Source: Phytophthora colocasiae (Eukaryota > Oomycota > Peronosporomycetes > Peronosporales > Peronosporaceae). From it: DNA of 64,000 nt. The DNA lies in NCBI GenBank assembly GCA_018806915.1, contig JAGKQI010000028.1, positions 124,001-188,000 of the forward strand. Direction: 5' to 3'. The position numbers and the translations under genes are program-made. The notes beneath the pieces are model-generated. The model saw only the letters and a program-made list of their open reading frames with translations. It was not told where the DNA came from and searched no databases. This document shows positions 54,803 to 64,000 of the stretch, in pieces. Position 1 is the first letter of the stretch; every line of letters begins with the position of its first letter.

Positions 54803-56684
54803 TGTCGCGAAGTCGGTGCAACTTTTACCGCGGTGCAGGGGCGTACAGTGAACCTGGAAGTGTGACTACCGGTAGTGATACCAGAGTCGCACAGCAAGGT
54901 GGGCGTGTGTTACCTTGTGCTATCCTCGTAGGTTCGTTGTCTTGGTAATGAGACCCTCGCCGGGGTCGTGAGAGTGTTGATGAGAGTGAGGGTTCCTTGC
55001 GTAGACCGTCGGATGTCCTTCCGGTCCTCACAGGAGCGCTTGGGAGTCGAACGTTTTCCGGTGAACACTTGTGTACACCAGAGATTTCTGAAGGCAAAAG
55101 AGAAATTAATACAATGGGAAGTCCAGTAATTAGACTTCCGAGATAACCGCAATATAGAGTTCCGATATACAAATATGTAGCTGCTCTTATTCTTTCCTGG
55201 CCCTTGAGCAGTGGGCTAGTTCTCCAGGTCAACTAGGGAATTGTTCACCAGACACCTGGTCTGTCTGGTATTCCCGTAACTTTCGCGCACCACCCTCTAA
55301 TATATAGAGGGAAAATAAACCAATACACTATCAGTTATATAACAGTCTACCGAGCGTCTTGAGAGCGACTGTCTAGCTCCCAAAACCTGTCCAAACGTAC
55401 AATATGAAATGGGCTACCGCTAGAGACAAGACAAACGACCCAACTAGTAAAATGGAATAGGTGGGTCCTCTCAGGTCTCTACGTTACGCTGATCTCCACC
55501 TAAAGGGGCTTGATAGGTGAGAGATCACACGACTCAAAGCTTTGTCGTGGCCTAGTACTTACGGGAAGCAGCAGGCAGACGACCTCGTTATAACAAAGCA
55601 AATCGAACTCGTTACAACAGGGAAAATTGAACTCTGGTTATCTATCTCGTATCTCTCTGTCTTCTATCTTCCATATTCTCATATACACTTGGTCTCAGTA
55701 TAACTCAGGAATCTTCACTTGGGCTCACTATGGTAGTCGATGCTGCAGATCTTGTCGAGTCGACACTTAATGATGTCATTACAGGGATGAGCGGGTTGCG
55801 TTTCACTTGATTGCGTGAGGTTGTGTTGGGTACACTTGATTTCAGTATGGGGTGGACTTCAGAGTGTCAGAGTCTGGTATCCTGTTCATCAGGGTCTGGA
55901 ATCATGTGCGTCGGAGACATGTTCATCGGAACCATGTACTCCGGAATCATGTACATCAGAGTCATAAATACCAGAGCCGTGACACTTGGGTCTGTTCATC
56001 GGAGTCTTGTACGTCGGAGTCTGTTCATCGGAAACTGGTAAATGTCTGGAATATTGCTTGTATAAGCCGGACACATCAGACTTGTTCACCAGAATCATGT
56101 TCATCAGACTCATGTACATCGGACTTCATGTACGTCGGACTCATGTACGTCAGACTTCATGGTGTGATATCAGAGTTTCCATACGTGATACCAGAAATCC
56201 ATGAATGTTTTTAAGGTGCGGAGCACGTATGCTACAACGCACGAAGTCCAATTTGGGATATGCGCGGGGTGCGCTACGTCCGGTGCGCGATACTTGGTAT
56301 CTTGTGGGTATAACTGTATTCCTTGAACCATCATCGTCACACAGGACGGCAACGGGATGAGGTCTCTCAGAGATACGTTCTTCTGAGAGACTTTCTGCCA
56401 ACCTTTAAGCACTCATCGTCGGGGAAAGTCCGGTGATCAGACTGAGTGTTGTTGTCTCTCGGAGTTTGTGCACTTTTCCGAGGAACACTTCTGATCTCTT
56501 GGGCCCCTTTGCAGTACAGGTGAAGGTTAATATATATAGCGGTTTTCTTCCACAAATCCATTATTGTCGCACGGGACATAACCTCGTCCCACATCTCCCT
56601 TTCTCCCACAATCCATTATATGTCCAATCACATCACAGCGAAACGTCCATATCCACTCGAAAAATCGTAATTAGCAACGTGTCA
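54803..56684 (-). repeat. Element B2 3' LTR (1882 bp)
   Basis: Fourth copy of the B-family LTR, slightly shorter through loss of short-array units (56096-56162), with more differences from B's LTRs near its left-element end (56200-56640). Confidence 0.95.
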
Positions 56685-57473
56685 ACCGCCCCTCCTGGTC
56701 ATAATTCGTCAGTGCGGAACTTTCTCCAAACTGAGCATCATGGCCAGGACAGTACGTCAGAGGTCCCGTGAACATAGTGTAGCTGTGACGCTCTCAAAAC
56801 TCCCGGGATTTCAGAATCTCTGGTGTCCTGTCGCTCAGTCTGATTCCATCAGACTCAGAAATAGCTAACTGTCGTATCCCACAAACGGCCACATCCCGAT
56901 TTCCTTTCTGACACACAAGTCAGAAGAAGATCCAGCAACCATGGGTTCTCCATTGGCTCCTACTAGTGGCAACGCCTCGGGCACTGGGCCTGCTTCGGCC
57001 TCCGTAGCATCGCGAGGTGGTGGTGACGGTGCTCCCGCATCACCTGGTGGCAGCTCAAGTGCCCCAGCCTCACAGTCGAGCGCGTCCGCCGCTCCGAAGC
57101 AGGGCGTTGATGCTGCTGACGGCGATGATCATGTGAGCGTGCCTGATACGTCTGCGGCTTCTGCTTCTGCGAATCCTTCTTCCGGCGTCTCAACTCCATT
57201 CCCCAGAGGACCGCACATCCTTTAACATCCTCACATGTCGTCCAGTAATCTTCTTCTCATAGCATCATCATAATCCACTCGTAAAATTCCATCATAGCCA
57301 CACAACCACAAAATCATCTCCATACAAATTCACATAACAATCACCATCTCTGGGAGTCACGTATCCCCGAAATCACATTTCCGAACGACATGTCTCTCAG
57401 ACACCTCATCTCTGAAATACATCGTCTGGTGAACATCACTGTTCACCAGAGTTTTCAGAATAGGTTTTAGAGT
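56685..57473. other. B2 3' region with remnant of the opposite-strand ORF
   Basis: The purine tract AGGAGGGGCGGT (- strand) is at 56696-56685. ATG 56941 (+) opens a 94-codon ORF homologous to the first 94 residues of B's opposite-strand protein. It is then fused to the distal spacer: the sequence after CCGCACATCC (57214-57223) continues with what lies at about 37405 in B. About 2.9 kb of the module is deleted. Confidence 0.85.
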
Positions 57474-60400
57474 TTAAACTCTGGGGTGATCGTCTCCAGC
57501 TTGCATTGCTTGGAAACGAGCTCGCGCTCGTGCGCTCTGATTGAACTCATATAGCAAAGCGCCACAATTCAGCTTTGACAAGGGTAGCCACTCTGTCTCG
57601 TCGTACCCCTTCCACTTGACCAGGTATTCGCGAAGTCTCTTGGAGGTCCTGGTACGTTTGCTCCACCGAGTGTCAAGTATCTTTTCCACTTCATATTCAT
57701 CATTCTCGGTGTCGGGCTCCCAACTGTCTTCTGGTAACAGTGCTGCATCAAAGTCATCATCCTCGTGGACATCAAGTTCCACAGTTGGTCTTCTGGGAAA
57801 CAAGGCTCTCGGTTTCAGGCGACTTATATGCACCCAAGGGTTCACCCGATACCCGGTGTCCTCGACCTTCAGTTTCACACGAAAATCATCCAACATCTCT
57901 TCAATCCGGAAGGGACCATGCCACATGTGTGCGAGCTTCCGACTCAACCCCGTTTGTACCTTGGGGATGTATAGCCACACTGCATCACCGACGGCAAATC
58001 CGGACTTCAGACGTTCCGACAACTCCTTCCACTTTCGAGTCTGTTCTTCAGAACGCTCCCGCTTGGCCTTCTTCTGAAGTTCTTCAGCACAGGCTTGAGC
58101 GTAGCTGTAATCTCGTTGCATCTTCCGACGCCACTCATAAGCAGTGCGCTCTTGTACACCAGAAGGCTTTGGACCAAGCATCGCGGACACAGTCCCATGA
58201 GCATCCCATCCGTGCACCAGAAAGAAAGGTGTTTCCAGACGGGTCGCATCAAAGGAAGTGTTCAATGCGAACATCAGACGCTCGGCGTGGTCATCCCAGT
58301 CACTCTGATCAGCTTCGGCGATGTAGGCCTTGATGGCGCGCACGACCGTCTGAACAGACCGTTCTTGCTGGCCGTTCGCCTGAGGACGGTACGCCAGAGT
58401 CGCTCGCTGTCTGCTTCCCAGGAGATCCCGGAAACACCTGAACACTTCACTCATGAACCGAGGGTCCTGATCATGGCGTATCAGGGAACTAGCTCCGAAG
58501 TTCCGGAAGACACGTTCCTCGTAGGCCTCAGCGACATCTTGAGCCGTAGTAATACTCATAGGCTTGCACATCACATATCCTGAGAACATGTCTTGGAACA
58601 ACAACAGGAACGTGTTGCCTCTGGCGGACTTTGGCATGTGCGTCACGAAATCCATGGACACCACCTCAAAAGGTCGACTGGGCTCGATGTTGCCGGGCGA
58701 CGGTCCAGGATTCGGGGGACGCCCCTTGCCACTTGCACAGTCCATACACTCCTTGACGAACCTCTCCACATCAGCGTACATACCAATCCAGTAGAACTCG
58801 GAGCTCAGCTTCTCGAACGTACGTTTGATTCCCTGGTGAGCACCTTGGTAATCCCCATGAGCATAGTGCAACATATCAGCATGCAAGTCTCTGGGAACCA
58901 CAAGTCTGAGTTCATCGACCATGTCTCTCGGGCGTTCTCTGGTAGCACGGCTGAGGCGGTACAAAACGCCTCTGGAATCCAAGATGAAATCATCGGCAAT
59001 CCTGGCCAGCTTCCTCACTCGGGGTCGTGGTAGATCTCCCACGTCACCCTTAAGGAATTTGATAAGTTCTGCCAGATGAACATCTTGAGTCTGGTGAGCT
59101 TTGATCCTCCGCCAGCGTTCTTCCTGAAACTCCAGTGGGCCCATAGGTTCACGAGCCTCTACGTCATCTGGTAGGTTTGCTTCTTCTTGATTGCGTGCAC
59201 GAGTGATGGCAACAAGCACCTTGGCAGCATGGGGCAGGGGCGCAGACTCTGGCCCTGGGTCATCCATCTCCGGTGTACAATCATGTTCACCAGAGGTCTG
59301 GTGAACATCGTCCGGGGCTTCAGAAGACACCCCTTCGGGAGGCTTCATCAACTTCTCTGGGATCTTGGACACCAATTTCAGATGAGTCAGTTCGTCAGGG
59401 TCTTGGACCTGCCAGGACTCGCCAAGGACGAGGGTCTTGGACGTCAAATAGTCTGCTGCTTGATTGAACTCACGCTTCACGTGCACTAGCTTCAGAGACT
59501 GGAACTTGATCTTCAGAGACTCAAACTCGGCCAATTTCCGCTGCAGGTTCGGCTGATTACAATTGATCAGACCTTGGGCCTGCTGGATAGCAATACGGGA
59601 ATCTCCGACAACCACCAAGTCTCGGATGCCACGTTCCAAAGCTAACTTCAATCCATTGATCAGACCACAGTACTCTGAGTCATTCACAGTGACGTCTTTC
59701 AGAGCGAACCCTTGGGCTTCCAGGATGTTCCACCCCGGGAGCTCCCAGAGCACACATCCGCAGCTTCCCAGGCGAGTGGATGTCTTGGCGGCACCATCAA
59801 AACTTAGAACACAACCTCGGTAATCAGCCTCTAGCATCTCCACGCTAATGGGTGCTGGAGGTTTGACTCGCCCCTTGACGGGGATGAGGTTTTCAGAGAC
59901 CTCATCGAGGTGTTCACGGGGTGTGATGCCCGCTCCAAGAATAGCCGGGAGACCATCTTCATCTCGCTGGATCCTGCGAATCTCCAAATTCCAGTGTGAC
60001 AACTTCAATCCCCACTTCACGTTCCGACCGTCCGCCGAACTGGATGACAGGAGCCATTTCAACACCGAATGTCTGGTGTACACCGTGATCACGGGACTCG
60101 TGTTTACCAGAGCCCGAAAGTTCTCCAGAACCCTGAGAATCGCGATGACCTCCTTCTCTGCGATGTGATACCGGAGTTCTGCCTCATTCAGCACACGTCC
60201 AGTGAACCGTACGGGGTGTATCACTCCATCGTACTCCTGTCCCAAGACGGCTGAAACAGCCCACGGGTTCGCATGAGGTATAATAACGAAAGGCCTGGTG
60301 CGATCTGGGTGTCTGAGGAGCGGTGTCGAGACAATCTTGCGCTTGAGAATCTCAAAGGCTTCCTTAGCTCGAGCCAAATCTCGACCAGCACGAATCTGTT

Positions 60401-63206
60401 CATCAGACAACTCGTAGAGCACAGCAGCGATCACCGGTAAGTCTTCGATAAACTTGTTGTAATAATTCAGACTTCCCATGAAACTCTGTACTCCCTTGAG
60501 TGTCGACGGAAACGGCAATTCTTCCACTCCCTTGACGATCTTCGGTGTAGCTCTCAGTCCTTCAGCACTGATCTCATGCGACAGATAAGGAATCGTCAGC
60601 TTCCCGAACTCGCTCTTGGGCAAGCTCACAGAAATGTTCCAGTATCTGAGTCTGAAGAGCAAGGCGTTCAGGTCTTCACAAAGTTGATCCCAGGTGGGCG
60701 CCCCATGAGCAATGTCGTCAATGTAGGAACTTCGACCGAGTACCGGTCCCATGAAGGACGGGACTGGGATGTTCCTCTGAAAGACAGTCATTTGGTCGGT
60801 GAGCACCGGAACCTCTGGCATGTGTTCATCAGAGTTCTGAAGTTGTTCACCAGACATCAGACCATGTACGTCAGAGTTCTGGGGTTCTAACTTCAGGAAT
60901 TCCAGCACATCGGGGTCAACCTCAGCTTCCTCTTCAGGTGACAATCGCACGAACCCCCACAGGCAGTTATCCAACATCGCCTGGTATACCAGGGGCGCGT
61001 TCTTCAGACCGAAGGGCATTCTTACCCACTGGAAATGTCCGAATGGGCAGATGAACGCTGAGATCAGCCTTGCACGCTCCGTCATTCGAATAGCCCAAAA
61101 ACCACTCGCCATATCCAGACTCATAAACCACAGTGCTGCCTCAAAACCAATCAACAGATCGTCTATCAGGGGCAACGGATAACGCGACAACTGGATAAAA
61201 CCATTCACCACTCGATAATCAATACACATGCGTATGTCCACACCATTCTTCTTGAGGACAATCACAATTGGTGATGCCCAAGGCGAAGTCGAGTACTCGA
61301 TGAGTCCGGTCTCCAGGAGTTTCTTCAGAAGTTCGTACACCTTGATCATCAGGTGAGGGGCAACGGACCTCGGACGTTGGGCAACAGGTTTAGCGTCTCC
61401 CACGTCTAAGTCACAGACCACGCCCCTTGCCGGGGCAGGTGCGGCATTGCCGTCTCCCAGAAAGATTTTCCGATGATACTTCAGAATGTCCCTGAGTTTC
61501 TTCTCCATCTCCGGCGTTGTTTTCCCTGGTACTCCGACGTCAGCCTTGTCAATGTCGCATTCAGGAGTCAAATCTTCCAATTCAGGCAGCATAACCAGTT
61601 GGTCACGTAATTGAGAGAGTAGGTCCGTTCCTTCCCGTATGTAGACACCGGGTTCCAGATCCAATTCCTCATTCGTGACTTGCATGCACCGCTCGTACTC
61701 GGCTCGGAGCTTTTCCACAGGGGTGCCTGGCATACACTGGATTGGGATGTCCCATGAACAGTCTGTCAGATCCTCATTTCCCATGAACAGTTCACCAGAA
61801 ACACTCAGGGTGACTTCATCCTCGACCATGTTACTCGGAATTCCAGACGTGATTCCGGAGTCTTTCGGAGTCGTTTGCTCTGATGACAATCCCAGATCTC
61901 TGGTATCCACAGCGGTATCTCGGGCCTCCTCTTTTCCGGCATCCACCCAGTCATCTGTCTGCGTAGCCACATCCAAAGCGAAACGAACTCGTTTTGTTCG
62001 TGGGACCGAAGTAGGCCTCACGAACTGTACTCGAGCATTATCTAGCCTTGGGCGCTGTAAGATCTTAGTGGGCCACGGGTATACCGGGTGATCCACACAC
62101 GGAGGTTGAGGTATCAGATCCTCCAAGTCAGCTTCGGCCTTCAGGCGTCTCTTCGTTTCTGGTGACGGAGTGTTCTCCAGAATCAAAATTTCCCAGTCGC
62201 GGTAGGCTGCAGAGCCTGGCCGTACAAAGCGACCATGTCGTGGGAAAAATCCATACTCCACAATCCTTGCAACGTCAGAGAATTCATTCACCCAAGTATT
62301 CTTGTCAGAGATGTTCACCACGCGCACCGCCACAGGCCATGACCGGGCTGCATAAATCAGCTGAGTCACCCAACGATCTCCACGTCCCGCCCACACGACT
62401 TCTCGTTGTGGGTTCGTCGGACCGTAATCAATGCGAACAACAAATTCTTCACCAGGTCTCAGAAGTACAGCTTCACTTGGTCTGATGGACCTGTTCCTGC
62501 CGATATGATCACCGGGCTCCCAGCTGCACATCATCACCACGACTTCGTCTGGCATAGATACCAGTCCCTCACGAACGCTGATCCTCAGACCAGCGGCGAA
62601 CATGAATCCCATTCCCAATAGCACGTTTATACCTTCGCCGATATTCGCAACCCAGACATCAACAATGTAAACCACTCTCGGTCCGAGAGTCAGCTTGATC
62701 TCGGCACTGGCACCAATGTACGTCGGAACACCTCCCATCCCAGACACCCTTGTTTGTTTGTGTGACTTGAGCCTGAGTCCGAGCTTACGCGCAAAGTCGT
62801 AACTCAGGATGTTGATAGTCGCACCGGTGTCCAGGAGAATCTTGGTCCGATGATCATTGACAGCGCCATGCACCATAACCACATCACGCTTTGCAGGATC
62901 AGGGTAGTGATCCTCCCACCAGCCATAACATTCCCCGTCTTTCAGACGAAACTGGATTGTGTCGTCCGGAGGCGGTTCATTGTCTCTCGGAAAGTCCGGT
63001 GAACAGTCTCTCGGAAAGTCCGGTGAACTGTCTCTCAGACGCGGAATTTCTGAAGACATGGCTGATTCTTGAGCTAAAGCGGTCATGCAATGTTGATTTT
63101 TAGGTTGGGTTGTTTTCAGCTCCGGTCCTACGTACACTAGAACACATAACTCTGGGGGTGTGCCTTGCCCGGCGCGTTTCGGATCCCCATCCGACGGGCT
63201 TGCTAG
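57474..63206 (-). CDS. pol: pol of element B2 (protease to chromodomain), uninterrupted
   Basis: About 1,910 codons in the -1 frame from the heptamer, without a stop. Order: protease (L-L-D-T-G-A-T-I-N-I-L, about 62845-62805); basic linker; RT (Y-I-D-D at 60725-60714); Ty3-type RNase H; second RNase HI-like domain with all four acidic residues (about 59810-59440); integrase zinc region and D, D, E core (about 58890-58350); barrel; chromodomain (about 57700-57540). All catalytic residues seen in A are kept. This is the only pol in the window that could make a full product, given gag supplied in frame from outside the window. Confidence 0.95.
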   Translation of the reverse strand, partial: LASPSDGDPKRAGQGTPPELCVLVYVGPELKTTQPKNQHCMTALAQESAMSSEIPRLRDSSPDFPRDCSPDFPRDNEPPPDDTIQFRLKDGECYGWWEDHYPDPAKRDVVMVHGAVNDHRTKILLDTGATINILSYDFARKLGLRLKSHKQTRVSGMGGVPTYIGASAEIKLTLGPRVVYIVDVWVANIGEGINVLLGMGFMFAAGLRISVREGLVSMPDEVVVMMCSWEPGDHIGRNRSIRPSEAVLLRPGEEFVVRIDYGPTNPQREVVWAGRGDRWVTQLIYAARSWPVAVRVVNISDKNTWVNEFSDVARIVEYGFFPRHGRFVRPGSAAYRDWEILILENTPSPETKRRLKAEADLEDLIPQPPCVDHPVYPWPTKILQRPRLDNARVQFVRPTSVPRTKRVRFALDVATQTDDWVDAGKEEARDTAVDTRDLGLSSEQTTPKDSGITSGIPSNMVEDEVTLSVSGELFMGNEDLTDCSWDIPIQCMPGTPVEKLRAEYERCMQVTNEELDLEPGVYIREGTDLLSQLRDQLVMLPELEDLTPECDIDKADVGVPGKTTPEMEKKLRDILKYHRKIFLGDGNAAPAPARGVVCDLDVGDAKPVAQRPRSVAPHLMIKVYELLKKLLETGLIEYSTSPWASPIVIVLKKNGVDIRMCIDYRVVNGFIQLSRYPLPLIDDLLIGFEAALWFMSLDMASGFWAIRMTERARLISAFICPFGHFQWVRMPFGLKNAPLVYQAMLDNCLWGFVRLSPEEEAEVDPDVLEFLKLEPQNSDVHGLMSGEQLQNSDEHMPEVPVLTDQMTVFQRNIPVPSFMGPVLGRSSYIDDIAHGAPTWDQLCEDLNALLFRLRYWNISVSLPKSEFGKLTIPYLSHEISAEGLRATPKIVKGVEELPFPSTLKGVQSFMGSLNYYNKFIEDLPVIAAVLYELSDEQIRAGRDLARAKEAFEILKRKIVSTPLLRHPDRTRPFVIIPHANPWAVSAVLGQEYDGVIHPVRFTGRVLNEAELRYHIAEKEVIAILRVLENFRALVNTSPVITVYTRHSVLKWLLSSSSADGRNVKWGLKLSHWNLEIRRIQRDEDGLPAILGAGITPREHLDEVSENLIPVKGRVKPPAPISVEMLEADYRGCVLSFDGAAKTSTRLGSCGCVLWELPGWNILEAQGFALKDVTVNDSEYCGLINGLKLALERGIRDLVVVGDSRIAIQQAQGLINCNQPNLQRKLAEFESLKIKFQSLKLVHVKREFNQAADYLTSKTLVLGESWQVQDPDELTHLKLVSKIPEKLMKPPEGVSSEAPDDVHQTSGEHDCTPEMDDPGPESAPLPHAAKVLVAITRARNQEEANLPDDVEAREPMGPLEFQEERWRRIKAHQTQDVHLAELIKFLKGDVGDLPRPRVRKLARIADDFILDSRGVLYRLSRATRERPRDMVDELRLVVPRDLHADMLHYAHGDYQGAHQGIKRTFEKLSSEFYWIGMYADVERFVKECMDCASGKGRPPNPGPSPGNIEPSRPFEVVSMDFVTHMPKSARGNTFLLLFQDMFSGYVMCKPMSITTAQDVAEAYEERVFRNFGASSLIRHDQDPRFMSEVFRCFRDLLGSRQRATLAYRPQANGQQERSVQTVVRAIKAYIAEADQSDWDDHAERLMFALNTSFDATRLETPFFLVHGWDAHGTVSAMLGPKPSGVQERTAYEWRRKMQRDYSYAQACAEELQKKAKRERSEEQTRKWKELSERLKSGFAVGDAVWLYIPKVQTGLSRKLAHMWHGPFRIEEMLDDFRVKLKVEDTGYRVNPWVHISRLKPRALFPRRPTVELDVHEDDDFDAALLPEDSWEPDTENDEYEVEKILDTRWSKRTRTSKRLREYLVKWKGYDETEWLPLSKLNCGALLYEFNQSARARARFQAMQAGDDHPRV

Positions 63207-63212
63207 TTTAAC
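63167..63212 (-). promoter_or_regulatory. -1 frameshift signal of element B2
   Basis: GTTAAAC at 63212-63206, stop TAG 63205-63203. Six bases beyond the heptamer, GCCCG (63199-63195) pairs with CGGGC (63171-63167), enclosing TCGGAT/ATCCGA with a GGGG loop. The -1 frame from C at 63206 is open for the whole of pol. Element A has the same heptamer, stop and nested stem-loop with different stem sequences. Confidence 0.8.
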
Positions 63213-64000
63213 TGTTTCCCAGAGTCAGCCTCGTCACCCAGGAGTCTCTCCAGTAGGTGATCCGGCAGGTCCTTCAGTGTACCTTGACGGGCTAGTTTCT
63301 TGAGGGATTCCAGAGTCTTGATGTCTTCGCATGGTCTCCCAGAGTGCACCTTTCCGCAAACCTCACACGGCGGTACTCGGCACATCCTGCTCGGGTGACC
63401 TTTCTCCTGACATCTGTCGCAGACAATGTCCCTCCAGCAGTTTTCTTCTGAATGGCCTGAGCGACGACACTTCTCGCAGAACTTGTTCCAGTAGTCAGGG
63501 TTATCACGTCGTATCTGCTGGAAGTCTTGACCTGACGATCCTCGGGGAGACTGGGGCGGCGGTCGCCATCCCATGTTGTCCATGACCCGATAAACTTCGT
63601 TTGTCAGAGTCTGAGTCCAGTCAGCACCACCAGGCGCCTGAGAGGCAGATTGTACACCAGACGAAGATTGTACACCAGACATCTCGCGATCGTGTTCCGA
63701 CGACGAAGCTCTGGTATCCTTCTCCTGAGTTCTGGTATCCGCATCGACATCGTCAGAGGCATCCGGGTCTGCTTCTCGGGCGACGTAAGTCTTCCCCATG
63801 CGCTTTGGCTTAAACTGTCCGCGTGGGAGATTGTCTGCTCGGAAGTCCCGATGTCTGGTGGTCGTAGTGTCTTGATCAGCAGTTCGCCAGACATCTTCGT
63901 CCTGTTGCAGAGCATATTCCAAGTCCGAGATACTCCTGAACTTCCGGCCTTGTAACGCGATCTTCAGACGCTCGTCCTTCAGCTTGGTGATGTACCTCAG
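63203..64000 (-). CDS. gag: Gag of element B2, C-terminal part
   Basis: Open from the right edge to TAG 63205-63203. It holds the end of the capsid-like region, an Asp/Thr/Ser-rich stretch and three Cys/His knuckles (about 63480-63340: C-E-K-C-R-R-S-G-H, C-D-R-C-Q-E-K-G-H, C-E-V-C-G-K-V-H). It ends S-G-K-Q-L-N at the frameshift heptamer. Unlike B it keeps one frame through the third knuckle. Confidence 0.85.
   Translation of the reverse strand: MRYITKLKDERLKIALQGRKFRSISDLEYALQQDEDVWRTADQDTTTTRHRDFRADNLPRGQFKPKRMGKTYVAREADPDASDDVDADTRTQEKDTRASSSEHDREMSGVQSSSGVQSASQAPGGADWTQTLTNEVYRVMDNMGWRPPPQSPRGSSGQDFQQIRRDNPDYWNKFCEKCRRSGHSEENCWRDIVCDRCQEKGHPSRMCRVPPCEVCGKVHSGRPCEDIKTLESLKKLARQGTLKDLPDHLLERLLGDEADSGKQLN

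Larger units (their letters stand above)
54803..64000 (-). mobile_element. Element B2: B-family retrotransposon with intact pol, open at the right edge
   Basis: 3' LTR 54803-56684, purine tract, deleted opposite-strand module, one long pol (63206-57474), frameshift signal and the C-terminal part of gag. The 5' LTR and gag N terminus lie outside. It inserted into E's gag; the left flank ATCG (54799-54802) would be the target duplication if the pattern of 4 bp holds. Confidence 0.9.

Noticed and set aside
57541..58583. Overlapping + strand ORFs across B2 integrase
   Set aside because: Shadows of the intact pol on the - strand; similar ORFs in B are broken differently, as expected without selection.

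Overview
The window is eukaryotic repeat DNA made almost entirely of nested Ty3/gypsy-type LTR retrotransposons. No ordinary host gene, rRNA or tRNA gene was recognised. The outermost element (E) encodes reverse transcriptase and RNase H peptides of a type I associate with Phytophthora and related oomycetes. The other two families carry a second, plant/archaeal-like RNase H, also reported for oomycete Ty3/gypsy elements. I therefore read this as an oomycete (Phytophthora-like) repeat block. That is inference from family resemblance; no database was searched.

Layout. 1-2126: 3' end and 3' LTR of a B-family element (B3, + strand). 2127-6130: 3' end and 3' LTR of an A-family element (F, + strand), cut by B3. 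6131-7906: decayed sequence with an acidic broken ORF and a possible short LTR. 7907-13358: 3' half of element E (- strand) with a small inverted-repeat element (8967-9395) inside its last codons. 13359-53983: element G2 (- strand), sitting in E's protease gene with a CTCC target duplication. G2 is itself split twice: by element A (16672-30449, + strand, duplication GTTC) inside its second RNase H, and by element B (32087-49580, - strand, duplication GAGA) inside its reverse transcriptase. 53984-54802: remainder of E (gag and protease). 54803-64000: element B2 (- strand), running off the right edge.

How the genes work together. Each A- or B-family element is LTR - primer binding site - gag - protease/RT/RNase H/second RNase H/integrase/chromodomain - 3' region - polypurine tract - LTR. 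In both families gag ends in the same string, G TTA AAC TAG, followed by a two-tier stem-loop, and pol continues in the -1 frame: a textbook programmed -1 frameshift arrangement. Both families also share a 21-base primer binding site.

The most unusual feature lies between pol and the 3' LTR. A, F and B carry a 2.5-3 kb coding module on the opposite strand, convergent with pol. It encodes a low-complexity N terminus, a long coiled coil, a charged linker with basic patches and a conserved C-terminal domain around W-E-x-T-H. The domain is recognisable between the two families. B2, which has the only uninterrupted pol, has lost this module by an internal 2.9 kb deletion, and G2 lacks it.
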